Assembly (NCBI RefSeq): GCF_001439685.1
Contig: NZ_JYLH01000014.1
Location: 124,001-188,000 of the forward strand
Direction of reading: 5' to 3'
Length of the DNA stretch: 64,000 nucleotides
From: Pseudomonas libanensis
GTDB lineage: Bacteria > Pseudomonadota > Gammaproteobacteria > Pseudomonadales > Pseudomonadaceae
Shown: positions 6,058-15,960 of the stretch, in pieces
Numbering within the stretch: position 1 is the first letter of the stretch
Layout: each line of letters starts with the position of its first letter
Notes under the pieces: model-generated
Seen by the model: only the letters and a program-made list of their open reading frames with translations
What the model was told of the DNA's origin: nothing
The model's database searches: none
Program-made: the position numbers and the translations under genes

Positions 6058-8916
6058 ATGCTTGAGCTCACCGTAGAGCAGATATCCATGGGCCAGGTGG
6101 CTGTGGATAAGTCTGCTGCCTTGCACCTGCTCGCTGACAAATTGGTGGCCGACGGCCTGGTTGCCGAGGGTTATCTCAGTGGCTTGCAAGCCCGTGAGGC
6201 CCAAGGTTCGACTTTTCTCGGCCAGGGCATCGCCATTCCCCACGGCACGCCAGAAACCCGCGACCAGGTATTTTCCACCGGTGTGCGCCTGCTGCAGTTC
6301 CCCGAAGGGGTGGACTGGGGCGACGGCCAGGTGGTCTACCTGGCGATTGGCATCGCGGCTAAATCCGACGAGCACCTGCGGCTGCTGCAACTGCTGACCC
6401 GCGCCCTCGGTGAAACCGATTTGGGCCAGGCACTACGTCGGGCCGGCAGCGCCGAAGCCTTGTTGAAGCTGTTGCAAGGCGCGCCCCAGGAGCTGGCGCT
6501 GGATGCGCAGATGATCAGCCTGGGCGTGTCTGCCGATGATTTTGAAGAGTTGGTATGGCGCGGCGCAAGGCTGCTGCGCCAGGCCGACTGCGTGAGCAAT
6601 GGTTTTGCAGCAGTGCTGCAACAAGTTGACGCGCTGCCCCTGGGCGATGGCTTGTGGTGGTTGCACAGCGAGCAGACGGTCAAGCGCCCGGGCCTGGCGT
6701 TTGTCACGCCGGACAAACCCATGCGCTACCTCGGCCAGCCCCTGCACGGCCTGTTCTGCCTGGCGAGCCTCGGTGAAGCCCACCAAGCCCTGCTTGAACG
6801 CCTGTGTGCCTTGTTGATTGAAGGGCGCGGCCAGGAACTGGGGCGTGCCACCAGCAGCCGTGCGGTGCTGGAAGTGCTGGGCGGCGAACTGCCTGCGGAC
6901 TGGCCCAGCGCCCGCATTACCCTGGCCAACGCCCATGGCCTGCATGCGCGCCCGGCGAAGATCCTCGCGCAATTGGCGAAGAGTTTCGATGGCGATATCC
7001 GTGTGCGTATCATCGATGGCCCGGTGGGCGCCGTGTCGGTCAAAAGCTTGAGCAAGTTGCTCAGCCTTGGTGCGCGTCGCGGCCAGGTACTGGAATTCGT
7101 TGCCGAGCCGACGATTGCCGGCGACGCATTGCCCGCGCTGTTGGCCGCGATCGAAGAGGGCCTTGGCGAAGACGTCGAGCCATTGCCGAGCGTAAGCGCC
7201 CAACCTGCCCAGGTCGATGTCGAGCCGGTACTCAGCGCGCCGCTCAGTGGTAGCCAGCTCCAGGCCATCGCCGCCGCGCCGGGCATCGCCATCGGCCCGG
7301 CCCATATCCAGATTCCACAACTGTTTGATTACCCCCTGCGCGGTGAGTCTGCCGCGATTGAGCGCCAGCGCCTGCACACGGCCTTGAACGAGGTGCGCCA
7401 GGATATCCAGGGCCTGATCGAACGCAGCCTGGCCAAGGCCATCCGCGAGATTTTCATCACCCACCAGGAAATGCTCGACGACCCGGAACTGACCGACGAA
7501 GTCGACACCCGCCTCAAGCAGGGCGAAAGCGCCGAAGCCGCCTGGATGAGCGTGATCGAGGCTGCCGCCAAACAGCAGGAAGCGTTGCAGGACGCCCTGC
7601 TGGCCGAGCGCGCCGCCGACCTGCGCGATATCGGCCGTCGAGTGCTGGCGCAGCTGTGCGGTGTCGAAACCGTCCAGGAGCCCAGCGAGCCCTACATCCT
7701 GGTGATGGATGAAGTCGGCCCTTCGGACGTGGCGCGCCTGGACCCGGCCCGCGTCGCCGGTATCCTTACCGCTCGCGGCGGTGCCACCGCCCACAGCGCC
7801 ATCGTCGCTCGCGCCCTGGGCATTCCTGCCTTGGTCGGCGCAGGCGCTGCGGTGTTGTTGCTGAACGCCGGCACACCGCTGTTGCTCGACGGCCAGCGCG
7901 GTCGCCTGCATGTCGACCCGGACGCCGCCACCCTGCAACGGGCCGTGGCCGAGCGCGATACCCGCGAGCAACGCTTGCAGGCGGCGTCGGCCCAACGCCA
8001 CGAACCGGCGCTGACCCGTGACGGTCACGCCGTGGAAGTGTTCGCCAATATCGGCGAAAGCGCCGGGGTGGCCAGTGCGGTGGAGCAGGGCGCCGAAGGC
8101 ATTGGCCTGCTGCGCACCGAACTGATTTTCATGGCCCATCCCCAAGCGCCGGACGAAGCCACCCAGGAGGCCGAATACCGTCGCGTGCTCGACGGCCTCG
8201 ACGGGCGCCCGCTGGTAGTGCGCACCCTCGATGTGGGCGGCGATAAGCCTTTGCCGTATTGGCCTATCGCCGAAGAGGAAAACCCCTTTCTTGGCGTACG
8301 CGGCATTCGCCTGACCTTGCAGCGCCCCAAGATCATGGAAGCGCAACTGCGTGCGCTGCTGCGTTCGGCGGATAACCGGCCGTTGCGCATCATGTTTCCC
8401 ATGGTCGGCAGCGTGGATGAATGGCGCGCAGCCCGGGACATGACCGAGCGCCTGCGCCTGGAAATCCCGGTGGCTGATTTGCAATTGGGCATCATGATTG
8501 AAGTACCGTCAGCCGCCTTGCTGGCGCCGGTGCTGGCCAAGGAAGTGGACTTCTTCAGCGTCGGCACCAATGACCTGACCCAGTACACCCTGGCCATCGA
8601 CCGTGGTCACCCGACCCTGTCAGCCCAGGCCGACGGCCTGCACCCGGCGGTGTTGCAACTGATCGACATCACCGTGCGCGCCGCCCATGCCCACGGCAAA
8701 TGGGTCGGCGTCTGCGGCGAGTTGGCGGCGGACCCATTGGCCGTGCCGGTGCTGGTCGGCCTGGGTGTGGATGAGTTGAGTGTGTCGGCCCGCAGCATTC
8801 CTGAAGTGAAGGCGCGGGTGCGTGAATTCAGTCTGAGCGAGGCCCAGGGCCTGGCGCAACAGGCACTGGCGGTGGGTTCGCCTGCCGAGGTGCGTGCCCT
8901 TGTGGAGGCCGTGTAA
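6058..8916 (+). CDS. fruB: FruB, fructose PTS multiphosphoryl transfer protein (EIIA-HPr-EI)
   Basis: A 952-residue soluble fusion that carries phosphate from phosphoenolpyruvate to the fructose permease. Order of domains: EIIA-Fru (about 1-143, active H62 in IAIPHGTPE), a linker region, HPr (about 285-370, H296 in NAHGLHARPAK), then Enzyme I (about 400-952, H579 in GGATAHSAIVARALG, with the PEP-binding VRTLDVGGDK and MIEVPSA segments). It is the first gene of fruBKA; the ATG follows AGGAG. The stop abuts the fruK start. Expression is expected to be Cra-controlled through the upstream operator. Confidence 0.97.
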   Translation: MLELTVEQISMGQVAVDKSAALHLLADKLVADGLVAEGYLSGLQAREAQGSTFLGQGIAIPHGTPETRDQVFSTGVRLLQFPEGVDWGDGQVVYLAIGIAAKSDEHLRLLQLLTRALGETDLGQALRRAGSAEALLKLLQGAPQELALDAQMISLGVSADDFEELVWRGARLLRQADCVSNGFAAVLQQVDALPLGDGLWWLHSEQTVKRPGLAFVTPDKPMRYLGQPLHGLFCLASLGEAHQALLERLCALLIEGRGQELGRATSSRAVLEVLGGELPADWPSARITLANAHGLHARPAKILAQLAKSFDGDIRVRIIDGPVGAVSVKSLSKLLSLGARRGQVLEFVAEPTIAGDALPALLAAIEEGLGEDVEPLPSVSAQPAQVDVEPVLSAPLSGSQLQAIAAAPGIAIGPAHIQIPQLFDYPLRGESAAIERQRLHTALNEVRQDIQGLIERSLAKAIREIFITHQEMLDDPELTDEVDTRLKQGESAEAAWMSVIEAAAKQQEALQDALLAERAADLRDIGRRVLAQLCGVETVQEPSEPYILVMDEVGPSDVARLDPARVAGILTARGGATAHSAIVARALGIPALVGAGAAVLLLNAGTPLLLDGQRGRLHVDPDAATLQRAVAERDTREQRLQAASAQRHEPALTRDGHAVEVFANIGESAGVASAVEQGAEGIGLLRTELIFMAHPQAPDEATQEAEYRRVLDGLDGRPLVVRTLDVGGDKPLPYWPIAEEENPFLGVRGIRLTLQRPKIMEAQLRALLRSADNRPLRIMFPMVGSVDEWRAARDMTERLRLEIPVADLQLGIMIEVPSAALLAPVLAKEVDFFSVGTNDLTQYTLAIDRGHPTLSAQADGLHPAVLQLIDITVRAAHAHGKWVGVCGELAADPLAVPVLVGLGVDELSVSARSIPEVKARVREFSLSEAQGLAQQALAVGSPAEVRALVEAV

Positions 8917-9837
8917 ATGGCGAAGATTCTGACCCTGACGCTGAACCCGGCGTTGGACCTCACGGTGCGCCTGGCGCGCCTGGAACCGGGTGCAGTCAAT
9001 CGCAGTGAAGCGATGCTCACCCATGCAGCGGGCAAGGGCGTGAACGTGGCGCAAGTGCTGGCGGACCTGGGCCATGACGTCAGCGTTGGCGGGTTTCTTG
9101 GTGAGGCGAACCCCCAGGCTTTCGATGCGCTGATCAGCCGCCGTGGATTTGGCGATGCGTTCGTTCGCGTGCCCGGCGAAACCCGCAGCAATATCAAGAT
9201 TGCCGAGCAGGATGGGCGGGTCACCGACATCAATGCGCCGGGACCGCTGGTGAGTGAAGAGGCGCAGAACGCACTGCTCGAGAGGGTCGCAATGATTGGC
9301 CCGCAATTCGACGCGGTGGTGGTGGCCGGCAGCTTGCCGCGCGGCGTCAGCCCACAGTGGTTTCAAGGGCTGTTGCAGCAGTTGAAAGGCCTCGGTTTGA
9401 AAGTCGCCCTGGACACCAGTGGAGAAGCGTTGCGCACCGGTTTGCAGGCCGGGCCGTGGCTGGTCAAGCCCAATACCGAAGAGCTGGCCGAAGCCTTGGA
9501 TAATGCCACCGATGCCATCAGCCAACTGCATCAGCAGGGCGTCGAACATGTGGTGGTCTCCGACGGCGCTGCGGGTGTGACCTGGTACCGCCCAGGTGCA
9601 GCGCTGCACGCCACGCCGCCCAAGGTGACGGTGGCCAGCACCGTGGGCGCCGGCGACTCGCTGTTGGCCGGCATGCTTCACGGCTTGCTCAGCGACGAAG
9701 CAGCCGAACAGACCCTGCGCCGTGCCACGGCGATTGCCGCGATGGCGGTAACGCAGATCGGCTTTGGCATCAGCGATGACGCGCAGTTGGCGCACCTTGA
9801 AAGCGGCGTCGATGTACGCGTCCTGACAAAACAATAA
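8917..9837 (+). CDS. fruK: FruK, 1-phosphofructokinase
   Basis: A 306-residue PfkB/ribokinase-family kinase that converts fructose 1-phosphate made by FruBA to fructose 1,6-bisphosphate, removing the Cra inducer. The N-terminal LTLNPALDLTV and the C-terminal TVGAGDSLLAG signature with catalytic base D247 are present. The ATG immediately follows the fruB stop (TAAATG), and translation is presumably coupled. It is the middle gene of the operon, eleven bases before the fruA ATG. Confidence 0.97.
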   Translation: MAKILTLTLNPALDLTVRLARLEPGAVNRSEAMLTHAAGKGVNVAQVLADLGHDVSVGGFLGEANPQAFDALISRRGFGDAFVRVPGETRSNIKIAEQDGRVTDINAPGPLVSEEAQNALLERVAMIGPQFDAVVVAGSLPRGVSPQWFQGLLQQLKGLGLKVALDTSGEALRTGLQAGPWLVKPNTEELAEALDNATDAISQLHQQGVEHVVVSDGAAGVTWYRPGAALHATPPKVTVASTVGAGDSLLAGMLHGLLSDEAAEQTLRRATAIAAMAVTQIGFGISDDAQLAHLESGVDVRVLTKQ

Positions 9838-9848
9838 GAGGGTTTGTG

Positions 9849-11567
9849 ATGAAGTTAGCCATTGTTACCGCCTGCCCCAACGGCATGGTCACCAGTGTGC
9901 TGTGCGCCCGCTTGTTGGACGCCGCCGCCCAGCGCATGGGCTTGCACACCAGTGTCGAAGTCGTCGACGTGCAGCGCCCGGAGCGCCAGTTGTCCCAGGC
10001 CACCCTCGATGACGCTGAATGGGTGTTGTTGGTCAGCAGCACGCCGGTGGACATGCAGCGTTTTGTCGGCAAGCGCGTGTTCCAGACCACGCCGGCCCAG
10101 GCGCTGGCGGATGTCGAGGCCGTATTGCGCCGCGGCGCCGAAGAAGCCCAGGTGTATGTCGCCAACGACGCCCCGCTGGCCGCGAAGCATGCGCCGCGTA
10201 TCGTCGCAATTACCGCCTGCCCGACGGGCGTGGCCCACACCTTCATGGCCGCCGAAGCGTTGCAGCAGGCCGCCAAGCGCCTGGGTTATGACTTGCAGGT
10301 CGAGACCCAGGGCTCGGTGGGCGCCCGCACGCCGTTGAGCCCGGAAGCCATCGCCAATGCCGACGTGGTGTTGCTGGCGGCCGATATCGAAGTCGCTACC
10401 GAGCGTTTTGCCGGCAAGAAGATCTACCGCTGTGGCACCGGTATTGCCCTCAAGCAATCCGAAGCCATCCTCAACAAGGCCCTGGCCGAAGGCGCAGTGG
10501 AAAGCGCAGCCAGCGGCGCGCCGGCCAAATCGGAGAAAACCGGCGTCTACAAACACTTGCTCACCGGCGTGTCGTACATGTTGCCGATGGTGGTGGCGGG
10601 GGGCTTGCTGATCGCCTTGTCATTCGTGTTCGGCATCCATGCGTTCGAGCAGCCGGGCACCTTGGCGGCAGCGCTGAAAAGCGTCGGTGACCAGGCGTTC
10701 CTGCTGATGGTGCCCCTGTTGGCGGGCTACATCGCCTATTCGATCGCTGACCGCCCTGGCCTGGCGCCGGGCATGATCGGCGGGTTGCTGGCGGGTACGC
10801 TGGGCGCGGGCTTTATCGGCGGCATCCTGGCGGGTTTCGTTGCGGGCTACTGCGTCAAGTTGATCAGCCGTGCGGTACGACTGCCCCAGAGCCTGGAGGC
10901 GCTCAAGCCGATCCTGATCATCCCGTTGCTGGCGAGCTTGTTCACCGGTCTGGTGATGATCTACCTGGTCGGCCCGCCGGTCGCCCGGTTGCTGTCCGGC
11001 CTGACTGATTTTCTCAGCACCATGGGCACCACCAACGCGGTGCTGCTGGGTATTTTGCTCGGCGGCATGATGTGCGTGGACTTGGGTGGACCGATCAACA
11101 AGGCGGCGTATGCGTTTTCCGTCGGCCTGTTGGCGGCGTCGAGTGGTGCGCCGATGGCCGCGACCATGGCTGCCGGCATGGTGCCGCCGATTGGCATGGG
11201 CATCGCCACCTTGCTCGCCCGGCGCAAGTTCGCCCAGACCGAACGCGAAGCCGGCAAGGCCGCGATGGTCCTGGGCCTGTGCTTTATCTCCGAAGGCGCG
11301 ATCCCGTTCGCGGCCAAAGACCCGCTGCGGGTGATCCCGGCCAGCATTGCCGGTGGCGCCTTGACCGGTGCGCTGTCGATGTATTTTGGCTGCAAACTCG
11401 CCGCGCCCCACGGCGGCTTGTTTGTGCTGGTGATCCCGAATGCGATGAACCATGCATTGATGTATTTGCTGGCGATTGTGGCGGGCAGTGTGTTGACGGG
11501 GTTGGTGTATGCGCTGCTTAAGCGACCGGAAGCTGTGGAGCTGACGGTCACTGCTGCCAAGGGCTGA
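9849..11567 (+). CDS. fruA: FruA, fructose-specific PTS permease EIIB'BC
   Basis: A 572-residue membrane permease that imports fructose as fructose 1-phosphate. An N-terminal EIIB-like domain (TACPNGM, C9) is followed by the EIIB domain with active C124 in ITACPTGVAHT. A polytopic EIIC domain runs from about residue 235 to 560, with motifs such as MVPPIGMGIA and SEGAIPFAAKDP. I take ATG at 9849, because AAGAGGG lies seven bases away; an in-frame GTG at 9846 would be too close. The operon ends at a REP element with no clear U-tract terminator. Confidence 0.96.
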   Translation: MKLAIVTACPNGMVTSVLCARLLDAAAQRMGLHTSVEVVDVQRPERQLSQATLDDAEWVLLVSSTPVDMQRFVGKRVFQTTPAQALADVEAVLRRGAEEAQVYVANDAPLAAKHAPRIVAITACPTGVAHTFMAAEALQQAAKRLGYDLQVETQGSVGARTPLSPEAIANADVVLLAADIEVATERFAGKKIYRCGTGIALKQSEAILNKALAEGAVESAASGAPAKSEKTGVYKHLLTGVSYMLPMVVAGGLLIALSFVFGIHAFEQPGTLAAALKSVGDQAFLLMVPLLAGYIAYSIADRPGLAPGMIGGLLAGTLGAGFIGGILAGFVAGYCVKLISRAVRLPQSLEALKPILIIPLLASLFTGLVMIYLVGPPVARLLSGLTDFLSTMGTTNAVLLGILLGGMMCVDLGGPINKAAYAFSVGLLAASSGAPMAATMAAGMVPPIGMGIATLLARRKFAQTEREAGKAAMVLGLCFISEGAIPFAAKDPLRVIPASIAGGALTGALSMYFGCKLAAPHGGLFVLVIPNAMNHALMYLLAIVAGSVLTGLVYALLKRPEAVELTVTAAKG

Positions 11568-11577
11568 TGAGGTACAA

Positions 11578-11603
11578 AATGTGGGAGGGGGCTTGCCCCA
11601 TCC
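11578..11603 (+). repeat. Single REP element downstream of fruA
   Basis: ATGTGGGAGGGGGCTTGCCC matches the REP unit at 1111. It is a lone half here, eleven bases after the fruA stop, and may act as a 3' mRNA stabiliser. Confidence 0.7.
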
Positions 11604-11634
11604 CATATTTGAGTTCTCATTGGCTGTAAGGACG

Positions 11635-11652
11635 GTGTCATATCTGCTTCAT
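11635..11652 (+). promoter_or_regulatory. Possible Pho box upstream of phoD
   Basis: GTGTCAT-ATCT-GCTTCAT shows the 7-4-7 layout of a PhoB site; the first half differs from CTGTCAT at one base and the second is degenerate. It lies 46 bases before the phoD ATG. Suggestive only. Confidence 0.3.
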
Positions 11653-11698
11653 CCCCGCATGCTTTAGTGAGCCTTTTGATACTCAAGAGGGCACCTGC

Positions 11699-13240
11699 AT
11701 GAGCCACTTCGATCTCAGCCGTCGCCGTGTGATGCAAGCCGTGGGCGCCGGGCTGTTGTTGCCGGGCCTGGCCCCGGCGGTGATCGCTTCGGTGAAGGAC
11801 CGGCCGCAACTCACTGACGGAGTGCAGTCCGGCGACCTGCTCGGCGACCGTGCGATGATCTGGAGCCGCAGCGACCGCCCGGCGAAGATGGTGGTGGAGT
11901 GGGACACCCGCAGTGTGTTCAGCAACCCGCGCAAGTTTATCTCGGCCCTGGCCGACAGCCGCACCGACTTTACCGCCCGTGTGGAACTCACCGGTTTACC
12001 GGTGGACCAGGCGATTTTCTATCGCGTGCATTTCGAAGATGCCCAGACCGGTGTCGCCAGCGAACCCTGGTTCGGCCACTTGCGCAGCGTGCCGCAACAG
12101 CGCCGCGACATCCGCTTTGTGTGGAGCGGCGACACCGTCGGCCAAGGCTTCGGTATCAACCCGGACATCGGTGGTATGCGCATCTATGAAGCCATGCGCC
12201 TGCGCCTGCCGGACTTCTTTATCCACAGCGGCGACACCATCTACGCCGACGGCCCGGTGCCTGCACAACTGGCCACCGAAGGCGGGCGCATCTGGCGCAA
12301 CATCACCACCGAGGCCAAAAGCAAAGTCGCCGAGACCCTGGATGAGTATCGCGGCAATTACCGCTACAACCTGCTGGATGAGAACGTGCGCCGCTTCAAT
12401 GCCGAAGTGCCGCAGATCTGGCAGTGGGACGATCACGAGGTGATTAATAACTGGTCGTCCAGCAAGCAGTTGGACGAGCGTTACCAGACCCGCGATATCA
12501 ACACCCTTGTCGGTCGCGCTCGCCAGGCCTGGCTGGAGTATTCACCCATGCGGCGGCAGAGTGCCGACGGTGGTGGGCGTATTTATCGCAAGCTCAGTTA
12601 TGGACCGCTGCTGGATGTATTTGTGCTGGATATGCGCAGCTACCGTGGGCCGAATGACGACAACCTGGGCGGTGAAAAACCCTTTCTCGGTCGCGAACAG
12701 CTGGATTGGCTCAAGCGTGAACTCAAGGTGTCGCAAGCGCAGTGGAAGGTGATAGCCGCCGACATGCCCATCGGCCTGGGCGTGCCCGACGGTGAAGTAA
12801 GCCCAGGCGTGCCGCGTTGGGAAGCCATCGCCAACGGCGACTCCGGCCCGGCGCAAGGACGCGAGTTGGAGATTGCCGAACTGCTTGGTTTTCTGCATGC
12901 GCAAAAGGTACGCAACCATGTGTGGTTGACCGCTGATGTGCACTATTGCGCGGCGCATCACTACCATCCGGACCGGGCGGCGTTCCAGGATTTCGAGCCG
13001 TTCTGGGAGTTTGTCGCGGGCCCGTTGAATGCCGGGAGTTTCGGGCCTAATCCGCTGGATAAAACCTTTGGCCCGCAAGTGGTGTTCGAGAAGGCGCCGC
13101 CTGCGCAAAACACTTCGCCGTTTGCCGGTTTTCAGTTTTTTGGCGAGGTGCAGATTGACGGGCAGACGGCGGAGTTGACCGTGATTCTGCGGGATCTGGA
13201 TGGGGTCTCAGTGTTCGAACAAAAGCTGCAACCCGTCTGA
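11699..13240 (+). CDS. phoD: PhoD-family alkaline phosphatase/phosphodiesterase, Tat-exported
   Basis: A 513-residue metallophosphatase. The N-terminus has a twin-arginine signal (SRRRVM at 7-12 followed by a hydrophobic stretch and an APAVIA end), so a folded, metal-loaded enzyme should reach the periplasm. The core shows FVWSGDT, FIHSGDTIYADGP, WQWDDHEVINNW and TADVHYCAAHHY segments, carrying the Asp, His and Asn ligands expected for the Fe/Ca PhoD centre. GAGGG precedes the ATG. It is a monocistronic gene followed by a palindromic repeat. It would release phosphate from organic esters. Confidence 0.9.
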   Translation: MSHFDLSRRRVMQAVGAGLLLPGLAPAVIASVKDRPQLTDGVQSGDLLGDRAMIWSRSDRPAKMVVEWDTRSVFSNPRKFISALADSRTDFTARVELTGLPVDQAIFYRVHFEDAQTGVASEPWFGHLRSVPQQRRDIRFVWSGDTVGQGFGINPDIGGMRIYEAMRLRLPDFFIHSGDTIYADGPVPAQLATEGGRIWRNITTEAKSKVAETLDEYRGNYRYNLLDENVRRFNAEVPQIWQWDDHEVINNWSSSKQLDERYQTRDINTLVGRARQAWLEYSPMRRQSADGGGRIYRKLSYGPLLDVFVLDMRSYRGPNDDNLGGEKPFLGREQLDWLKRELKVSQAQWKVIAADMPIGLGVPDGEVSPGVPRWEAIANGDSGPAQGRELEIAELLGFLHAQKVRNHVWLTADVHYCAAHHYHPDRAAFQDFEPFWEFVAGPLNAGSFGPNPLDKTFGPQVVFEKAPPAQNTSPFAGFQFFGEVQIDGQTAELTVILRDLDGVSVFEQKLQPV

Positions 13241-13251
13241 CCTGGAGTAGA

Positions 13252-13284
13252 TGATCGTTCCCACGCGAAGCGTGGGAACGATCA
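13252..13284. repeat. Palindromic repeat GATCGTTCCCACGC...GCGTGGGAACGATC
   Basis: A perfect 15-bp-arm palindrome with a GAA loop lies between the convergent phoD and piuB genes. It belongs to a second REP-like family common in pseudomonads, by my recollection. It may double as a bidirectional terminator or mRNA-stabilising hairpin, although it lacks a T-run. Confidence 0.7.
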
Positions 13285-13298
13285 GGACCAACAAAATC

Positions 13299-15824
13299 TC
13301 AGTACACATCCCGGCGATAGCGGCCCTGTTCAATCAAGCGCTCCACCGCCTCATTGCCCAGGATATCCACCAACGCCTGATCCACCCCCGTCGCCATCCC
13401 TTGCAGACTGCCACACACATAAATCGCCGCGCCGTCCGCCAGCCATTTACGCAGCACATCGGCCGATTCGCGCAGGCGGTCCTGTACGTAGATCTTCTCT
13501 TCCTGATCCCGGGAAAACGCCAGGTCGAGCAGGGCCAGGTCGCCACTGGCGAGCCAGCCTTGCAGTTCGCCCTGGCACAGGTAGTCATGGGCGATCTGGC
13601 GCTCGCCAAACAGCAGCCAGTTGCGCTGCTGGCCAGCGGCGATGCGTGCCTTGAGCAAGCTGCGCAAGCCCGCCAGGCCGGTGCCGTTGCCCAGCAGGAT
13701 CAGCGGCACCGGCGCATCCGGCAGATGGAAGCCGCTGTTGCGGCGCAGCCGCAGACTGATGCCCGAACCGATGGCCGCGTGTTCCGTCAGCCAGCCTGAG
13801 CCGAGGCCCAGGCTTCCATCGGCGTGGCGTTCCTGGCGCACGATCAGCTCCAGCACGCCATCGCTGGTGATCGAGGCGATGGAGTATTCGCGCATGCCCA
13901 GGGGCACCAGTGCGTTCACCAGGGCTTGGGCATGCAGGCCGACCAAATGCGTGCGGTTATCCGGCAATTGGCGGGTGGCCAAGGCTTGGTCGAGAGTGTG
14001 CGCCAGGCCGTCGATCAGCACGCCATCGCTGCCGGCCAGGCCCAGGCCGTGGAGGAAGTGATCAATGGCCCAGGGGCAGTTGCGCGGCAGGATTTCCACT
14101 AGGTCACCGGCCTGCCAGCTTTGCGCCGTGGGCGGCGTGAGGCCCAGCAGATAGACGTCGGCGCCGACGCTGCCAGGGTTGAGCAGGGTGCGTTGGCTCA
14201 GTGTCCAGGTTTCATACTGGGCGGGTTGCCAAGCCGCCGCTGGCGCGTGACCGGTGAGTTGTCCGAGTTGCTGTTGCCAGGTCAGCAAGGCCTCAGTGTC
14301 GCCGTTGTCGACTTCCACCGGGGCGAACAGGGCGTTACCGCCCTGGTTGGTCAGCCAGAAATGCAGGCGTCGGGCAAAGCCGCAGAAGTGTTCATATTGG
14401 CGATCACCCAGGGCCAGTACCGAGTAGTTCAAGCCTTTGAGCGGTAAGTTCTGACCGAGCACGCTGCGCTCAAAACCACGCGCGTTGTCAGGCGCTTCGC
14501 CGTCGCCGAAAGTGCTGACCACGAACAACGCATGTTCCGATTGGCTCAAGTCGTCTTGGCTGAGGCTACCCAGGGGCTGCACCTTCACCGGCAGGCCCGC
14601 CGCTTGCAACTGGCCAGCCGTTTGCCATGCGAGCTGTTCGGCAAAGCCGCTCTGGCTGGCAAAACCGATCAGCCAGGCCGGCGCATTGCTGTGATTGGCC
14701 GTCAGGCCCTTGCGGGCGTCACGTACCTGGCGCTTCTTGCGGCGGCGGTCGAGGTACAGCAGCCATCCGGTGATAAAGAACAACGGCATGAGCAGCGAGC
14801 TGACGGTGAGGATGATGCGCCCGGGCAGGCCGAAATAACTGCCGGTGTGCAGCGCATAGACACTGGTCAGTAATTGCGACTTGAGGCTCTTGCTGGCGTA
14901 GCGCTCGTGGGATTTGACCTCGCCGGTGGCCGGGTCCAGGTTGATCTGGTTCAGCGCACGGTCATGGGGCGAGTCTTTGAGCAGGTAATACACAGTGGCC
15001 GGCTGCCCGGCGACGGCCGGCATGCGGATGTTGTAGGCACTCAGGTCGGGGCCGGCGCTGCTGTAGATGCTGCTCCAGATCGCGTCGTAGTTGGCTACCG
15101 GAGCAGGGCCGGCCGGTGGCGGGCCGCGTTTGCGCATGCGCTCGTTTTGCGGCGCGTCGGAGAGCAGTTTGGTCACGCCCTGGTTATACCAGTCGTAGGA
15201 CCAATACAGCCCGGTCAGCGCCGCCAGCAGGTAAAACAGCAGGCACCAGGTGCCGAATACCGAATGCAGGTCCCAATTGAAACTGCGGCCCTTCTTGCGC
15301 CAGTCCAGGGTCAACCATGCGCGCCAGCTTTTTACCTGGCGCGGCCAGCGCAGATACAGGCCGGAAAGGCAGAAAAACACCAGGATCAGGGTGCAGGCGC
15401 CAGTGATGTTGCGCCCGGTGTCGCCGATGGCGAGGAAGCGATGCAGTTGCAGGATAAAACCGAACACATCCTGGCCGACGGCGTCGCCCAGGTAGTCGCC
15501 GGTGTAGGGGTCGAAGTAACGCATCTGGCCACGGCGCTCTCCCGGCGGCGGGGTGAAGGACACTCGGGCAGCGTTGCCGCTGTCGCTTTCCACCCACAGC
15601 ATCGCGACGCTCTTGCCTTCGGCGGCCTCCAGCTTGCGCACCAGTTCGGCAGGCGGCAGCACACCGGCCTCGCGCTTCTGTACGCTCAAGACGGTGGGGT
15701 TGAGTGCCCGCAGGATTTCATCCTGGAACGAGTACGCCGCCCCGGTGACCCCCATCAAGGCCAGCACCAGCCCGGCAGTGATGCCGAAAAACCAGTGCAA
15801 CTGGAACAGGGTTTTCTTCAACAC
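13299..15824 (-). CDS. piuB: PiuB-like PepSY membrane protein fused to flavodoxin/NADPH-flavin reductase
   Basis: An 841-residue protein. The N-terminal half (about 1-390) is a PepSY-TM unit with four membrane spans and histidines in the spans (such as LQLHRFLAIG). This is followed by a flavodoxin domain (FASQSGFAEQLAW, STFGDGEAPDNA, ALGDRQYEHFC; about 395-535) and a sulfite-reductase-type FAD/NADPH module (REYSIASI, LLGNGTGLAGL, YVCGSLQGMA). Such proteins are thought to pass electrons from NADPH across the inner membrane to reduce siderophore iron. The start is GTG at 15824, after GAGG. It is convergent with phoD and located downstream of piuA, from which a terminator hairpin separates it. 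Confidence 0.85.
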   Translation of the reverse strand: MLKKTLFQLHWFFGITAGLVLALMGVTGAAYSFQDEILRALNPTVLSVQKREAGVLPPAELVRKLEAAEGKSVAMLWVESDSGNAARVSFTPPPGERRGQMRYFDPYTGDYLGDAVGQDVFGFILQLHRFLAIGDTGRNITGACTLILVFFCLSGLYLRWPRQVKSWRAWLTLDWRKKGRSFNWDLHSVFGTWCLLFYLLAALTGLYWSYDWYNQGVTKLLSDAPQNERMRKRGPPPAGPAPVANYDAIWSSIYSSAGPDLSAYNIRMPAVAGQPATVYYLLKDSPHDRALNQINLDPATGEVKSHERYASKSLKSQLLTSVYALHTGSYFGLPGRIILTVSSLLMPLFFITGWLLYLDRRRKKRQVRDARKGLTANHSNAPAWLIGFASQSGFAEQLAWQTAGQLQAAGLPVKVQPLGSLSQDDLSQSEHALFVVSTFGDGEAPDNARGFERSVLGQNLPLKGLNYSVLALGDRQYEHFCGFARRLHFWLTNQGGNALFAPVEVDNGDTEALLTWQQQLGQLTGHAPAAAWQPAQYETWTLSQRTLLNPGSVGADVYLLGLTPPTAQSWQAGDLVEILPRNCPWAIDHFLHGLGLAGSDGVLIDGLAHTLDQALATRQLPDNRTHLVGLHAQALVNALVPLGMREYSIASITSDGVLELIVRQERHADGSLGLGSGWLTEHAAIGSGISLRLRRNSGFHLPDAPVPLILLGNGTGLAGLRSLLKARIAAGQQRNWLLFGERQIAHDYLCQGELQGWLASGDLALLDLAFSRDQEEKIYVQDRLRESADVLRKWLADGAAIYVCGSLQGMATGVDQALVDILGNEAVERLIEQGRYRRDVY

Positions 15825-15912
15825 GTCGCACCGCCTCGCTCATCTGGATATCTATTTCACGGCGCGCATTATGCCGTGGGTTAACGAGAAAAATTCTGTT
15901 TTACACACAAAA

Positions 15913-15937
15913 GCCCCACGCATCCGATGCGTGGGGC
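15913..15937 (-). terminator. Rho-independent terminator of piuA
   Basis: GCCCCACGCAT-CCG-ATGCGTGGGGC forms an 11-bp stem followed on the minus strand by TTTTGTG. It lies between the piuA stop and piuB, implying that piuB has its own promoter or relies on read-through. Confidence 0.75.
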
Positions 15938-15960
15938 CTTGGGGCAGGCATTGACTGCTT

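Noticed and set aside
6433..8484. 683-codon open frame on the minus strand inside fruB
   Set aside because: It is antisense to a clear three-domain PTS gene and has no recognisable domain; long antisense frames are common in high-G+C DNA with this codon use.
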